From: Psychrobacter sp. 4Dc
Lineage (GTDB): Bacteria > Pseudomonadota > Gammaproteobacteria > Pseudomonadales > Moraxellaceae
Direction: 5' to 3'
DNA length: 62,997 nt
NCBI RefSeq assembly: GCF_002836715.1
Contig: NZ_PJAT01000063.1
Coordinates: forward strand, 1 to 62,997
This document shows, piece by piece, positions 10,501 to 18,385 of the stretch (its first letter is position 1; the number at the start of each line of letters is the position of its first letter). The notes below the pieces were generated by a model, which was not told where the DNA came from, made no database searches, and was given only the letters and a program-made list of their open reading frames with translations. A program made the translations under genes and the position numbers.

Positions 10501-11431
10501 CGTCGTTTCAGAGTTGGGTAAAGGCTCAAGTTTCACAATGCGTCTACCACTGACGGTAGCCGTGTCTGACGCGTTGGTTGTTCGTGCTGCAGATCGCTAC
10601 TATGCGATTCCATTGGTACAGATTGAGCGCGTGGTTCGAATGAATCCAGAGAAGCTCTATGACTACTATCAATCAAATGATGCCACATTGAATTTTGAAG
10701 ACACTGAGTATCGAGTACGTTATCTAAATGAAATTTTATCAGGCAATAAGTTAAATGAGTTGGTGGTAAATACCAATACCAGCTTACCGCTTATCATTAT
10801 TAAAAACCGTACTGGACAGAATATCGCTTTGCAAGTGGATCAGATTGCAGGTTCGCGCATAGAAGTTGTTGTCAAACCTTTAGGCCAACAGTTATCAAAT
10901 ATTCCAGGGGTTTCAGCTGCTACTATTATGGGTGATGGCTCGGTCATGCTCATCTTAGATTTGATTGCCCTTATGCGTAATGCGCAATTGGTCAAGAATA
11001 TTACGAAAGCTGCTGATGCTAAAAGAGGACGTATAGAGTCTAAATCTACCATTCTAGTCGTCGATGACTCCGTGACGGTACGTAAAGTAACCTCACGTTT
11101 CTTAGAGCGCCAAGGGTTCAATGTGGCAGTCGCTAAAGATGGTATTGACGCAATTGAGATATTGCAAGATATGACACCAGACATGATATTGCTTGATATC
11201 GAAATGCCTCGTATGGACGGCTTCGAGGTCGCCACTCAAGTCCGACATAATAGTCGTCTAAAGCAAATTCCGATTATTATGATAACGTCACGTACTGGCG
11301 AAAAGCATCGTGAGCGTGCCTTAGAGATTGGTGTGAATGACTATATGGGTAAACCATTCCAAGAAAAAGAGCTGCTTGATAAAATGCAAAAATTACTAGG
11401 TGAAGGGGTCAGCCTGACTAATGAAGGATAA
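4556..11431 (+). CDS. chpA: Giant hybrid chemosensory histidine kinase ChpA (PilL)
   Basis: CheA-type kinase of 2291 residues at the centre of the Chp pathway. From the N-terminus: a degenerate histidine-phosphotransfer (Hpt) region near residue 45; five Hpt domains with intact histidines at about H664, H874, H1071 (HTLRGASG), H1366 and H1543; a CheA dimerisation segment near 1680-1800; a HATPase domain with N-box around 1866 (HMLRNAVDHG) and G boxes DDGRGID and GRGVGMDV; a CheW-like domain at about 2010-2140; and a C-terminal receiver with phospho-acceptor D2214. The ribosome site AGGATAA precedes the ATG. It overlaps chpB by 11 bp. Pseudomonas ChpA has a similar multi-Hpt layout. Confidence 0.95.
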   Translation: MKNQPNDIVTFQWLLPLFNQQLTQISDGWQLGESSIDHEQLISSYHQVSGALIILKHPLLANVASKLSQLAGLRNYDDFSVKERRIGQFSHRLLQREINQYARTGIYHIGLISRAVDELTQALSQRDIETDILVNISDIQHEYTNDHANNENIINSIEVAVPTEQATASLTSEQCQQLLLVWRQQVQALLITNTNQSSALSTLEKASQYLRQTTQDSGLQRLWCLTELLLSDLAQNEKPLPERYAPLLGQLDQVIESCAQSNEVPSTIVVRLTTAIYVELSYLAHSSKRTQSILDKVSQSTTTASRFLPQLLTQLDALIFKLDEPDSLVAPLQYIREQLKNRGWTYYVSQVESILADLKQSLVSETSFAQEQWQIERKLQELYNAIYSTEQTISLKIGDATSFATVPEVINSNETELKGKHDSIPTDDGLRELRIAVEEIKQNFNDYIQHQDIGLLPASTDFTSIGQAFDDMKLPEIRHTMDDIGSLFAQLTTRNITTPSWSLVQALAESLTSIELLLDYLAQQVFDQQLLTLANEHTARATQLLDTDIDSPETLNETVFAQESAATNVVRYDDSGEISPVINIDDANVVEQDNVSLSNSTESDALKQAREHVKPDNFETDEDVHDIFIEEVTEIITDLEDFLPIWAQDSQDLTPLTEVRRGFHTLKGSGRMVGAFSISEIAWSIENLLNRLLDKTLPVTDDVVNLVVDTTKILPALVADFSAQRPPSFDPAIAILQSSNLMSQQPVNTGLTLAELAPKEFMSDDAELEKSLLEIDDADNDSNNDSTELVTDSNNKEANTNEYLSTLDIPENLAPFIKETNKLPADADGADPDIKEIFIEEANEVLAEIVPLYESWQENSTDLEGLKDIRRGFHTLKGSGRMVGANYTAELAWSIENMLNRVLDNSVAISADIRQLITDVLAAYPKMLVAFEQGTQDYPAVVPVWIACADAYSKQQGNGFSYSALFAQLVDSSIDEMEEKTPLSDTAETGYVYDDNSNEAIDSTLQTFHSVNEKMAEAAVVLTPQTEEEKAFCKIFIDEAEELLDCIEQFVKDNREQHHIEITDEIVRAFHTLRGASGSSALAAISEVSATIEHSLESLQQQDIGMNAQHLAALAQSATLIDGYLNNYKQNVEQHDASTEDDGSQSQHDIASLQAMLGEQYVANDTTVMTNKKLTIEELLDSNIDTLLDAEWELDDALNHTEIEHIQSYIEQQISQIASLMEKAQAFPKFVTILDELGNAYRYLSNNIDKAQNQDIQAILHAGHAQLIGLFDALAGSTSLKIDKQVIDDLQSIYQERDENEDVGFTVRVVPATELQFETIDTDIELLEIFLEEAQELDTALDESFNKWRADITNINALKVLQRHLHTIKGGARMAGIRSIGDLTHEAESVYESFVENRRAPTAQWLEIMQMVQDTMSLQVMHIVSHKKSFFTPELIEQLHQLEKAKTLPEVVDLVIPVPKNHFEPTERSIAANVVDSDNEALSTLSLDSMIKQSWANGLPDPDILAVFLEEAEELTNRNKYLHLFLKDTSNTTALQALQRDLHTIKGGARMVTASGIADLAHEMESVYTDFVSNRRPATKKVLELLVASHDWLADAVFILQQHVNPPTPTLLIEALEQFGRNPDSLKTIPKESLQAQREAILIAKENQDSQYLAKDISEMPSMLRDTHEEDQSASSNEMIRISGGLIEHMINLSGESAINRARIDMGISSLTNSIEEMGTTVQRLADQLRRMEIELEAQILSQIDEELIDNEDFDPLEMDQYSSLNQLSKSLTESASDLVDINHTLLEKTRDSESLLLQLSRTQTELQDGLMNSRMVPFTRLTPRLERIVRQTANELNKSVELTIVNADDEMDRTILERITSPLEHMLRNAVDHGIETTSTRLKSGKERSGRITLEVRREGSEIVIQLTDDGRGIDVEAVRSKAISQGLIDADNNSLSDLDIMQYIFNAGLSTSQQVTQISGRGVGMDVVISEIRQLGGAVSVVSELGKGSSFTMRLPLTVAVSDALVVRAADRYYAIPLVQIERVVRMNPEKLYDYYQSNDATLNFEDTEYRVRYLNEILSGNKLNELVVNTNTSLPLIIIKNRTGQNIALQVDQIAGSRIEVVVKPLGQQLSNIPGVSAATIMGDGSVMLILDLIALMRNAQLVKNITKAADAKRGRIESKSTILVVDDSVTVRKVTSRFLERQGFNVAVAKDGIDAIEILQDMTPDMILLDIEMPRMDGFEVATQVRHNSRLKQIPIIMITSRTGEKHRERALEIGVNDYMGKPFQEKELLDKMQKLLGEGVSLTNEG

Positions 11432-12416
11432 TGCACGTGTTTTAGCGCTGCGAAAAAAAAATAGAAACGATATTAAAGTGATGGTGGTGGCAGAAGACCA
11501 TCGCCAGCGCATGGCGTTTTCAGATACGGTACGTGGCTTCGGCTTTACGCTGGTCGGCTGTGTGTCACGAGCACAGTGGCGGGAAACAGGTGCGCTTTCT
11601 AACTCAGCTATCGATATTTGGCTGATAGACAGTGATTATGATGACAGTGTGGCAATAGCGACGGTGGCATCCAAACCAGCAGCAGTATTAGTGGGCTTCA
11701 GTCAAGCACCGTATCTAAACGAATCACAAGAATATGCAAAATGGCAGCGTAAGTTAAAGCGTAAATTTGCTCAACTGCTTGACTTGCCAATATTGGTAGA
11801 TGCTCCAGCTTACAAGAGTGCTGATACTGACTGGCATTATGTCGTATTTTTGGGTGCCTCTACGGGCGGTCCTAGCGCGGTAAAAGAATTCTTAGATAAC
11901 GTACCAGCCACACTGCCAATTTGTATTTTATTGGCACATCATTTTAATCAGGCTATGATTGGTACGTTGCCCCGCATACTTAATCGTCATAATGACTGGC
12001 GCTGTAAGATTATCGCTTCTTCACAGCGGCTACGAGCAGGAGAGTGTCTGATAGTACCTATTGATAAGCAGGTTGTCTGCGATTCAACAGGTCGCGTGAT
12101 ACTATTGGATCAAGATTGGCATGGTGAATATAAGCCTGCAATCGGGCAGCTGCTCAAAAATACCAGTGATGTCTATGGTAGCGAGCTTATTAATATTATA
12201 TTTTCAGGTATGGGTAATGATGGCTCTCAGTATCTAGATTTAATCCAAGACAATAACAGTCAATTATGGGCACAAGATCCGAGCTTGAGCGCATGTCCAA
12301 GTCAACCTCAGGCTATCATTGACTCAGGGTGTTGCAATTTTGTTGGTAGCCCTACCGATTTAGCAAAAAAACTAACCGATTACATTGGTGAAAGGGCAGC
12401 TAGCCGTTCACATTAA
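11421..12416 (+). CDS. chpB: CheB-type methylesterase ChpB
   Basis: Protein-glutamate methylesterase of 331 residues that should demethylate PilJ. The CheB catalytic triad is visible: S147 in GASTGG, H173 or H174 in LAHHFN, and D267 in SGMGNDG. Residues 15-110 are receiver-like but lack a recognisable acidic pocket, so regulation by phosphorylation is doubtful. The start overlaps the 3' end of chpA by 11 bp, indicating translational coupling, and chpC follows after 17 bp. Confidence 0.88.
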   Translation: MKDNARVLALRKKNRNDIKVMVVAEDHRQRMAFSDTVRGFGFTLVGCVSRAQWRETGALSNSAIDIWLIDSDYDDSVAIATVASKPAAVLVGFSQAPYLNESQEYAKWQRKLKRKFAQLLDLPILVDAPAYKSADTDWHYVVFLGASTGGPSAVKEFLDNVPATLPICILLAHHFNQAMIGTLPRILNRHNDWRCKIIASSQRLRAGECLIVPIDKQVVCDSTGRVILLDQDWHGEYKPAIGQLLKNTSDVYGSELINIIFSGMGNDGSQYLDLIQDNNSQLWAQDPSLSACPSQPQAIIDSGCCNFVGSPTDLAKKLTDYIGERAASRSH

Positions 12417-12433
12417 CTTATTGCGAGTGACTT

Positions 12434-12931
12434 ATGACACAAATTTTGAAACATTCGTTTGAGGCTGTGAGTCTGTTGACTACCAACAACGGTATGCTTG
12501 ACGTCACTATTGTTCCAGCAGTTAACCAGCCGGACTGGATCATTCCGAGTAGCCTGATTTTGAGTGTGGATGAGTCCCAGCAGCAGGTTTCTAGATACGA
12601 CTGGCAACAGCAAGATTTGGCTGTATTTCATTTGTTACTGCAAGATCAAATCCCAGACAAAATGATTGTTTTGGAAGGTAATACGACTGATCACCGTTTT
12701 GCCTTACAGACGGCAGGTGACTTGCGTCAGCTGCAAGCACGAATTTCTGAAGTGAAAGATGTAGAGACACCTGAACAGTTTAGTACTGCCAATGGCGAAG
12801 ATAGGGAAGAGTATTTTGATAAAAATGACGTCTTATCCTACCTATATCAAACAGTGATGATTGATGACGAGCTATACTTAGTACCAGATTTAGACAAAAT
12901 TGCCTATCACCTGATTGATTCGGATAGCTAG
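12434..12931 (+). CDS. chpC: CheW-like protein ChpC (divergent)
   Basis: 165-residue protein in the position of chpC, the last gene of the chemosensory operon. The sequence is a poor but plausible match to CheW-like folds: a beta-rich N-terminus (VTIVPAVNQPDWIIPSS) and central strands DLAVFHLL and KMIVLEG. In Pseudomonas, ChpC is a second adaptor that may feed other receptors into ChpA. The assignment rests mainly on gene order and size. No terminator follows directly, so the next gene may be read from the same transcript. Confidence 0.65.
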   Translation: MTQILKHSFEAVSLLTTNNGMLDVTIVPAVNQPDWIIPSSLILSVDESQQQVSRYDWQQQDLAVFHLLLQDQIPDKMIVLEGNTTDHRFALQTAGDLRQLQARISEVKDVETPEQFSTANGEDREEYFDKNDVLSYLYQTVMIDDELYLVPDLDKIAYHLIDSDS

Positions 12932-13069
12932 ATTCTTATCGCTATTTAAGGTATTCTCCATTCTATAAATAGTAAGCCAGTAACGTTAATGACTTCATCT
13001 GTTGAAGAGCATTAGCTAGCTTATAAAACTGATTAGAGATAATTCCTGATAAAGGTAGTAGAGTCACTC

Positions 13070-13597
13070 ATGAATAATGCCAACTCGAATATATCAAAGT
13101 GGTCGGTTAGTAGCCGTATTTTTCATTGGATTAGTGCAGCCTTACTGTTAGTCACATGGCTAATGATACTGCTATATGAGAATTTAGATAGCAATATGTT
13201 TATTGGATACCATAAAGCGTTCGGCGTGAGCTTATTATTCTGGATGATTGCTCGAGTCATCAACCGCGTTTTTACTAAGGCGCCACCACCGTTAGCTATG
13301 CCAAAATGGCAAATGCTCGTATCTCAGCTGTCACATTTTGCTCTCTATGCCATACTGATTGCTATGCCAATGGTTGGCTTATTGATGGCAGTATATGGCG
13401 GTCGACCAGTCGATATTTTTGGTATTTTTCAGATACCTGTATTCGTGACCCCAGATAGAAGTTTGGCTCGTTTTTACAATAACTTGCATACTGAGATTAT
13501 CTGGCCAATGATTATTGGTTTTACGGTCTTGCATATAGCCGCCGCGCTATACCATCAGTTTGTCAAAAAAGACAATCTCATTGCCCGTATGAAATAA
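13070..13597 (+). CDS. Cytochrome b561 family protein
   Basis: Integral membrane di-heme cytochrome of 175 residues with four predicted helices. Heme-ligand candidates are the histidines in SRIFHWI (helix 1), GYHKAFG, SHFALYA and the C-terminal VLHIAAALYHQF. The family transfers electrons from quinol or superoxide at the inner membrane; bacterial CybB is a superoxide:ubiquinone oxidoreductase. The size matches CybB-like proteins. A strong terminator follows. No direct link to the upstream pilus genes is known. Confidence 0.85.
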   Translation: MNNANSNISKWSVSSRIFHWISAALLLVTWLMILLYENLDSNMFIGYHKAFGVSLLFWMIARVINRVFTKAPPPLAMPKWQMLVSQLSHFALYAILIAMPMVGLLMAVYGGRPVDIFGIFQIPVFVTPDRSLARFYNNLHTEIIWPMIIGFTVLHIAAALYHQFVKKDNLIARMK

Positions 13598-13616
13598 TCT
13601 ATAATCGATAAACATC

Positions 13617-13651
13617 AAAAAGCCCCAAGTATCAAACTTGGGGCTTTTTTT
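13617..13651. terminator. Bidirectional intrinsic terminator between cytochrome b561 and minE
   Basis: A perfect 9-bp stem (AGCCCCAAG / CTTGGGGCT) with a 7-nt loop is flanked by AAAA on the left and T7 on the right. It can therefore end transcription from both the plus-strand cytochrome gene and the minus-strand minE. Confidence 0.9.
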
Positions 13652-13682
13652 ATTCATTGTAGAAATACGTACTGTTAGAATG

Positions 13683-13976
13683 CTATTTCTTATGCTCAGG
13701 TAAATTGATATTCATCTCTAACACATCTAAGCTGTCTTCAGAACGATGGTTAATATTGACATCATCAATCTGCACACCGTTAACGTATTTGTTCACAACT
13801 TCTAAGATTTCACGTTTCATTTTTTCGATACGATCAACCGTTAATCGATTGTTTAATCTGTTTTCGCTAGCAACGATAACTTTTAAACGCTCAGTTGCTA
13901 AATTTGCACTACCTGCGTTACTGTTGTCGTCAGTACCAAATAGGCTACTCCAAAATCCTTTTTTCTTAGTCATCAT
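13683..13976 (-). CDS. minE: Cell division topological specificity factor MinE
   Basis: 97-residue MinE. The MinCD-binding segment ([13 protein letters not shown]) is followed by the dimerisation domain ([21 protein letters not shown]). It stimulates MinD ATPase and drives the pole-to-pole oscillation that keeps the Z ring at mid-cell. The start codon shares one base with the minD stop (TAATG), so translation is coupled. The length is a little longer than the E. coli protein (88). Confidence 0.95.
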   Translation of the reverse strand: MMTKKKGFWSSLFGTDDNSNAGSANLATERLKVIVASENRLNNRLTVDRIEKMKREILEVVNKYVNGVQIDDVNINHRSEDSLDVLEMNINLPEHKK

Positions 13977-14788
13977 TATCCCCCAAACCAGCGCTGTAAT
14001 AGACTCTTTTTCTTCACGTCAATATGACGTAGTGGACGCTCTTCACCCAAGAAACGGGCGACAATGTCTTCATAACATTGACCAGCAACAGAGTCAGTAT
14101 AATGAATAACTGGTTCGCCATGGTTGGACGCTTCGAGCACTGAATGGCTCTCGGGAACAACACCAAGTAGTGGAACTTTTAGGATATCGTTCGAGATAGT
14201 ATCAATATCCATCATCTCATTGGCAGCCGCACGTTCAGGATTATAACGAGTGATAATCAAATGCTCGCGAACAGTCCCTTGGTTCTCTTCTACTTTTTTC
14301 GTCTGACTTTGCAGAATACCGATGATTCTATCTGAGTCACGCACTGAAGAGATCTCAGGGTTAGTGACAATAATAGCTTCGTCCGCATGGTACATCGCTA
14401 GCTGTGCACCGCGCTCAATACCAGCAGGCGAGTCACAGATGATATAGTCAAACTGTTTAGAGAGTTCAGCCATTACCTCTGATACCCCTTCGTCAGTCAA
14501 TGCGTCTTTATCACGCGTCTGACTGGCTGGCAGGATATACAGGTTTTCAAGCTGTTTGTCTTTGACAAGTGCTTGCGACAAGCGCGCATTTCCAGTGATG
14601 ACATCTACGAAGTCATAAACAATTCTGTTTTCGCAACCCATGATTAAGTCTAGATTACGTAGACCTACATCAAAGTCGATAACAACTGTTTTATAGCCAC
14701 GTAATGCCAAACCAGCGGCAAAAGAAGCACTTGTCGTGGTTTTACCCACACCGCCTTTACCTGAAGTGATTACAACTATCTTCGCCAC
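13976..14788 (-). CDS. minD: Septum site-determining ATPase MinD
   Basis: 270-residue deviant Walker-A ATPase. The signature GKGGVGKTT is at residues 10-18, and switch segment [12 protein letters not shown] and CDSPAGIE follow. The C-terminal amphipathic membrane-targeting helix ends [11 protein letters not shown]. MinD recruits MinC to the membrane and is displaced by MinE. It lies between minC and minE on the minus strand. The gap to minC is 289 bp, unusually wide, so minDE may have a promoter of its own. Confidence 0.97.
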   Translation of the reverse strand: MAKIVVITSGKGGVGKTTTSASFAAGLALRGYKTVVIDFDVGLRNLDLIMGCENRIVYDFVDVITGNARLSQALVKDKQLENLYILPASQTRDKDALTDEGVSEVMAELSKQFDYIICDSPAGIERGAQLAMYHADEAIIVTNPEISSVRDSDRIIGILQSQTKKVEENQGTVREHLIITRYNPERAAANEMMDIDTISNDILKVPLLGVVPESHSVLEASNHGEPVIHYTDSVAGQCYEDIVARFLGEERPLRHIDVKKKSLLQRWFGG

Positions 14789-15077
14789 AATGGCACACTC
14801 CTATGAATCAATGGGATATCTTTTATATAAATAGCAAAATTACATGTTATTTACCTAACATATATACACTATCTTCGAAGCTAGCCTAGCATAAATAAAC
14901 AAAAATTTATAGCAGCTCGATACTAAAGCAGAAAAACAACCTATGTATCGCTCAATTAGCCTCTTTGCGTGGTATTGGTAGGGTCATAGTCATGCTTTTT
15001 GGCTTGTTGAATAGAGCAGCTTAACTACCTTAGTTTTCTATAAAGTCACTTCACCGTGTATTATTTTTAATGGCGTC
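14789..15077. other. Long minC-minD intergenic region
   Basis: 289 bp of AT-rich DNA separate minC from minD. No gene is visible. A separate minDE promoter is likely but I could not define it from the sequence. Confidence 0.4.
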
Positions 15078-15902
15078 TTAAGCTTCATCCATCACGGTAA
15101 ACACTAAGCCTTCGCCTTCTACAAATTTTACTTGTACCGACTTGTCGATGACATGCTCAGGTAAGTTGTCTCGTAAGCAGTAAGTTCCTGCTACTGACAC
15201 CAATGACGGATTAAAGACTTGGCAAAATATACGGGCATCTTTATCCCCTGTTGCACCTGCCACCAAACGTCCTTGTGCACGGCCATATACATGTAAGCTA
15301 TTGTCAGTAATCGCTTCAGCACCACTATTGATACTACTGGTCAAAATCAAGTCGCCACCAACGTGATTGAGGCTTTGTCCTGAACGCAGCATTTGATCAT
15401 AGATTAAGCTAGTAATATGCTGGGTACTTACCAATGTCTCGGTTGGCATATTAGATAGTGTCGTTTCAGTAGCAGGTTCGCTCGTGGTAGAAGTATCATC
15501 GACGCTATTAGCATTAACTACTTCGGCGTTGTTGTTCTCTACTGCCTTTTGAGTAGGGATGGGGGCTTTTTTACTTGGTAATATACGTTCAATACGCTTA
15601 CCATCTGCTGGAAATATCGCTAAGCGTTGCTCACGTGCTTGCGCATCCAGCACTCCTGTCACCACGCCAATAGGCTGCAATCCCCATGCCCATAACAGCT
15701 CTACCAATGCTGATAAATCCTGCTCAACGTCACTATCAATAAGGATAGGAATATTGCTCGATTTATTGCTGAGCGTTTCAGTTAGCTGAGCTTCTATAGC
15801 TGCTAGATCGTTTGTACTAAACTGTACGCGTGAAAACGTCAGCATCTTGCCATAGAAAGCTAGCGCTGGTGCAGTCTGGTTATCGTTAGCTGAAACTGTC
15901 AT
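15078..15902 (-). CDS. minC: Septum site-determining protein MinC
   Basis: 274-residue FtsZ assembly inhibitor. The N-terminal domain (residues 1-100) contains the LIDSDVEQDLSALVELLWAWG segment. A variable Ser/Thr-rich linker spans about 115-150. The C-terminal beta-helix domain carries the diagnostic 'GGDLILTSSINSGAEAI' and 'HVYGRAQGRLVAGATGD' repeats and binds MinD. The ATG at 15902 is chosen because AAGGG lies 7-8 nt upstream; a TTG two codons earlier would overlap that site. The linker is longer than in E. coli MinC. Confidence 0.93.
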   Translation of the reverse strand: MTVSANDNQTAPALAFYGKMLTFSRVQFSTNDLAAIEAQLTETLSNKSSNIPILIDSDVEQDLSALVELLWAWGLQPIGVVTGVLDAQAREQRLAIFPADGKRIERILPSKKAPIPTQKAVENNNAEVVNANSVDDTSTTSEPATETTLSNMPTETLVSTQHITSLIYDQMLRSGQSLNHVGGDLILTSSINSGAEAITDNSLHVYGRAQGRLVAGATGDKDARIFCQVFNPSLVSVAGTYCLRDNLPEHVIDKSVQVKFVEGEGLVFTVMDEA

Positions 15903-15973
15903 ATACAAACCCTTAAAAATAATTCTGTCACGGTATTATGTCTCTTATTACGTCATGCTATTAGATAGCTAAA

Positions 15974-17071
15974 CTATAGATTTAGTATATCTTGGTGCTT
16001 CCATTGCTGCACTTTTACTTGCGCTTCAAACGCAGTCAAACTGTCATCAATGATACTAGAAATTAAGGTATCTAGCGCTGTATTATTGGTATCTATTTGC
16101 GCAATACCGCTAGCAATTTCCATCATTAATATATCCAAGCGCTTAGGGTCTAAAAGTCGCTTGTTTAATGCATTTACGACGTTCTCACCGATATTGTGCC
16201 CGACGTGATGTAGCTGTGATTCAATAAGGCTGCCCGCGATAGGTATCATGCGTAGATAGCGGCGCAACTCAGGTGTGTTGGCCAATCCTTCTTCAATAGC
16301 ATTACCCATCTCGCTCGCCAATATACTGCCCCCACCTGATGAGGCAGTCAGTTCTTGTAGCTTCGGTGCAAGCTCTGTACGCAGCACAGACAATACGGCC
16401 GCTTCAATCTCATTTCGATTTTTTGCAATCGTCGACTCAATGAATGATTTATGCGTGTCTGAACTGGTTAGCTCTTGTCGAAAGTTTTGTATCGCTGTCA
16501 AAATAACGCGATCTGAGAGCTCTTCTAACAGTAGGTCAATGTAGAACTTGATTCGATTGATCCACGCCTGCGGCAGTACTTGATAGCCAAGCTGATATAG
16601 ACGTCGTCCAATAACGACCGCTCGCAGCAGTCGCAAAGCACGTAGCTGCGGAAAACAGCCTAATACTTCGTACCAATGAACGAATGGGAAAAAGAACCAG
16701 CGATAATAGACTTTTTGTTTGATGGCAATCGCCCAACGCAATAGCAACTCAACGACCAAAAAGATAGTAAAAAATCCTCCAGCAGTGCGTAGAGGATCAT
16801 GTAGGGTTGTTTGATACCAATTGAGCGCTTCACTGATGGTTAGCCATTCTGCAGCATTACTACTAAAATTGCTCATCAAAATAGCGTCGATACTGATCAA
16901 TAGCAGATCAATACTGATGGCAATAATCATGACAATATCGTAAGTGAGCTTAAAGCGACTCGGCTTTGGATGGTTCGGTTTTGGTGGCTCATCACTTATT
17001 GGATAAGGAGGCTGACTCAAAACAGATTCGGTAGCTAACGGCGAGCTAGTAGTAGAGGTGGGCACAGTCAT
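15974..17071 (-). CDS. Membrane protein with voltage-sensor-like N-terminus
   Basis: 365 residues, no firm family name. Hydrophobic helices appear at about 47-68 (YDIVMIIAISIDLLLISIDAI), 97-115 (GGFFTIFLVVELLLRWAIA) and 125-142. An arginine-rich amphipathic helix follows (LRALRLLRAVVIGRRLYQLG) that resembles the S4 helix of voltage-gated ion channels. The C-terminal half is soluble and helical, with no recognisable pore loop or catalytic motif. It lies 71 bp upstream of minC on the same strand and could share its transcript. The ATG at 17071 has AAGG immediately before it; a GTG at 17065 has better spacing. Function unknown. Confidence 0.7.
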   Translation of the reverse strand: MTVPTSTTSSPLATESVLSQPPYPISDEPPKPNHPKPSRFKLTYDIVMIIAISIDLLLISIDAILMSNFSSNAAEWLTISEALNWYQTTLHDPLRTAGGFFTIFLVVELLLRWAIAIKQKVYYRWFFFPFVHWYEVLGCFPQLRALRLLRAVVIGRRLYQLGYQVLPQAWINRIKFYIDLLLEELSDRVILTAIQNFRQELTSSDTHKSFIESTIAKNRNEIEAAVLSVLRTELAPKLQELTASSGGGSILASEMGNAIEEGLANTPELRRYLRMIPIAGSLIESQLHHVGHNIGENVVNALNKRLLDPKRLDILMMEIASGIAQIDTNNTALDTLISSIIDDSLTAFEAQVKVQQWKHQDILNL

Positions 17072-17422
17072 ACCTTATAAGTAATAAATGGCACAAAAAA
17101 TGGGTAAGAATTCGATATTTACTACCATTTACTATCAAAGTAGACATCGAAAATCTATAAGTTCATGATTAGTCACATTATCAATGAATAAGGCTAAAAA
17201 ACAACCCATCCTTAATTAAAATTTACTTATGATGCATGGCTGTTTTAACAGTAAACATCATAAGTAAGATATGACTATTGTGACATTTGTACCCGTAACT
17301 TTGTCGCCCAATAATTTTTTATCTCGTTATCGATATTTACTACTTAGTGCGCTTGCATAGACTGTGCTTGGTATTTGATAAGATTTCACGGTCCGCCAGT
17401 TTAGTACTGCTGAGTATCCTCA
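17072..17422. other. Intergenic region with a 12-bp perfect inverted repeat
   Basis: No gene is visible in these 351 bp. The only conspicuous structure is the hairpin at 17223-17267 described separately. The promoter of the downstream minus-strand membrane protein should lie here. Confidence 0.5.
17223..17267 (-). repeat. 12-bp perfect inverted repeat, possible weak terminator
   Basis: Arms TTACTTATGATG (17223-17234) and CATCATAAGTAA (17256-17267) are perfect complements around a 21-nt loop that itself contains CTGTT/AACAG. On the minus strand the stem is followed by ATTTTAATT, so it may terminate the acyltransferase transcript. The stem is AT-rich and the T-run is imperfect. Confidence 0.5.
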
Positions 17423-18385
17423 TTAGGTATCTTGCGTTTTAGAATTGGTTTCAAAATCTGCCAACATAGTGCTAATTCGTTCATCTTTTTGACGCCACAC
17501 TTGTTCAACCCAGTCGAACATTTGAGCTTTTATATCTTCATCATTTTCGTAGCCACCTTGCTTGATACTTTCGAATAATGCATCTGGTATATCGATGTAG
17601 CGCAAATCAACGCCCAAACGTTTGATATTACCTTTCCAAAGATCGCCATAGCTTGGTACACCATCAGGATATACGATGGTCATGTCTAGTATGCCATCGA
17701 TATCCTCACCTAGTGCGCTGATGGCCAGTGATAATCCGCCTGCACGAGGTTTCAATAAGTGCTTATAAGGCGATTTTTGCTGAACTTGTTTGGCTTTGGT
17801 AAAACGAGTACCTTCCAAATAATTTAATAAGGTAAAAGGTTTGTCTTTTAGTAGGGCGCAGGCACGTTTGGCTTCTTCGATGTCTTTGCCTTTTAGCGCA
17901 GGGTTTTTGGCAATGGCTTCTTTTGAGTGTCGGCGCATCATTGGAAAATCTAAAAAGTAAAAAGCTTGGCCAACGATAGGGATGTAGATCAGCTCAAACT
18001 TGGTAAAAAATCGCGTAAGTGGCAAACGTTTTTCGCCAATATACTGCACGATGCTAGTATCGACCCATGATTGGTGGTTGCTCACTAGCAGGTATTTACC
18101 ATTGGTATGGATATCGTCCGGTAGGTTGATACGCCAATCTTTACGAGGCAACATGTTATCGATCAAGGCACTGTTGCTACTGATCCAGTGAGTAGCAATT
18201 TTTATGACGGCTTTGTCTGCAATAGAGGCGCCAGTAATGACTTTACCGACGCCCATTAGCCATAAAGGAATACTACCACCGAAGCTATTGGCGGCGATGA
18301 CACCAGTGGCTGTTGCAAGCGACACAGCTTTACCCAATTTAGGCGAACGTTTATGCATTTTTCGAATGGTAGATGTCAATCGCAT
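17423..18385 (-). CDS. PlsC-type lysophospholipid acyltransferase
   Basis: 320-residue membrane-associated acyltransferase. Motif I is SNHQSWVD (HX4D), motif III-like is LEGTRF, and a hydrophobic N-terminal segment (AVSLATATGVIAANSFGGSIPLW) may anchor it. The family transfers acyl groups to lysophosphatidate or related lysolipids. The length and the EGTRF motif fit the YihG subgroup of AGPAT-like enzymes; the substrate is not determinable. The ATG at 18385 is chosen because AAGGA lies 6-7 nt upstream; a TTG at 18391 abuts the ribosome site. Confidence 0.85.
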   Translation of the reverse strand: MRLTSTIRKMHKRSPKLGKAVSLATATGVIAANSFGGSIPLWLMGVGKVITGASIADKAVIKIATHWISSNSALIDNMLPRKDWRINLPDDIHTNGKYLLVSNHQSWVDTSIVQYIGEKRLPLTRFFTKFELIYIPIVGQAFYFLDFPMMRRHSKEAIAKNPALKGKDIEEAKRACALLKDKPFTLLNYLEGTRFTKAKQVQQKSPYKHLLKPRAGGLSLAISALGEDIDGILDMTIVYPDGVPSYGDLWKGNIKRLGVDLRYIDIPDALFESIKQGGYENDEDIKAQMFDWVEQVWRQKDERISTMLADFETNSKTQDT

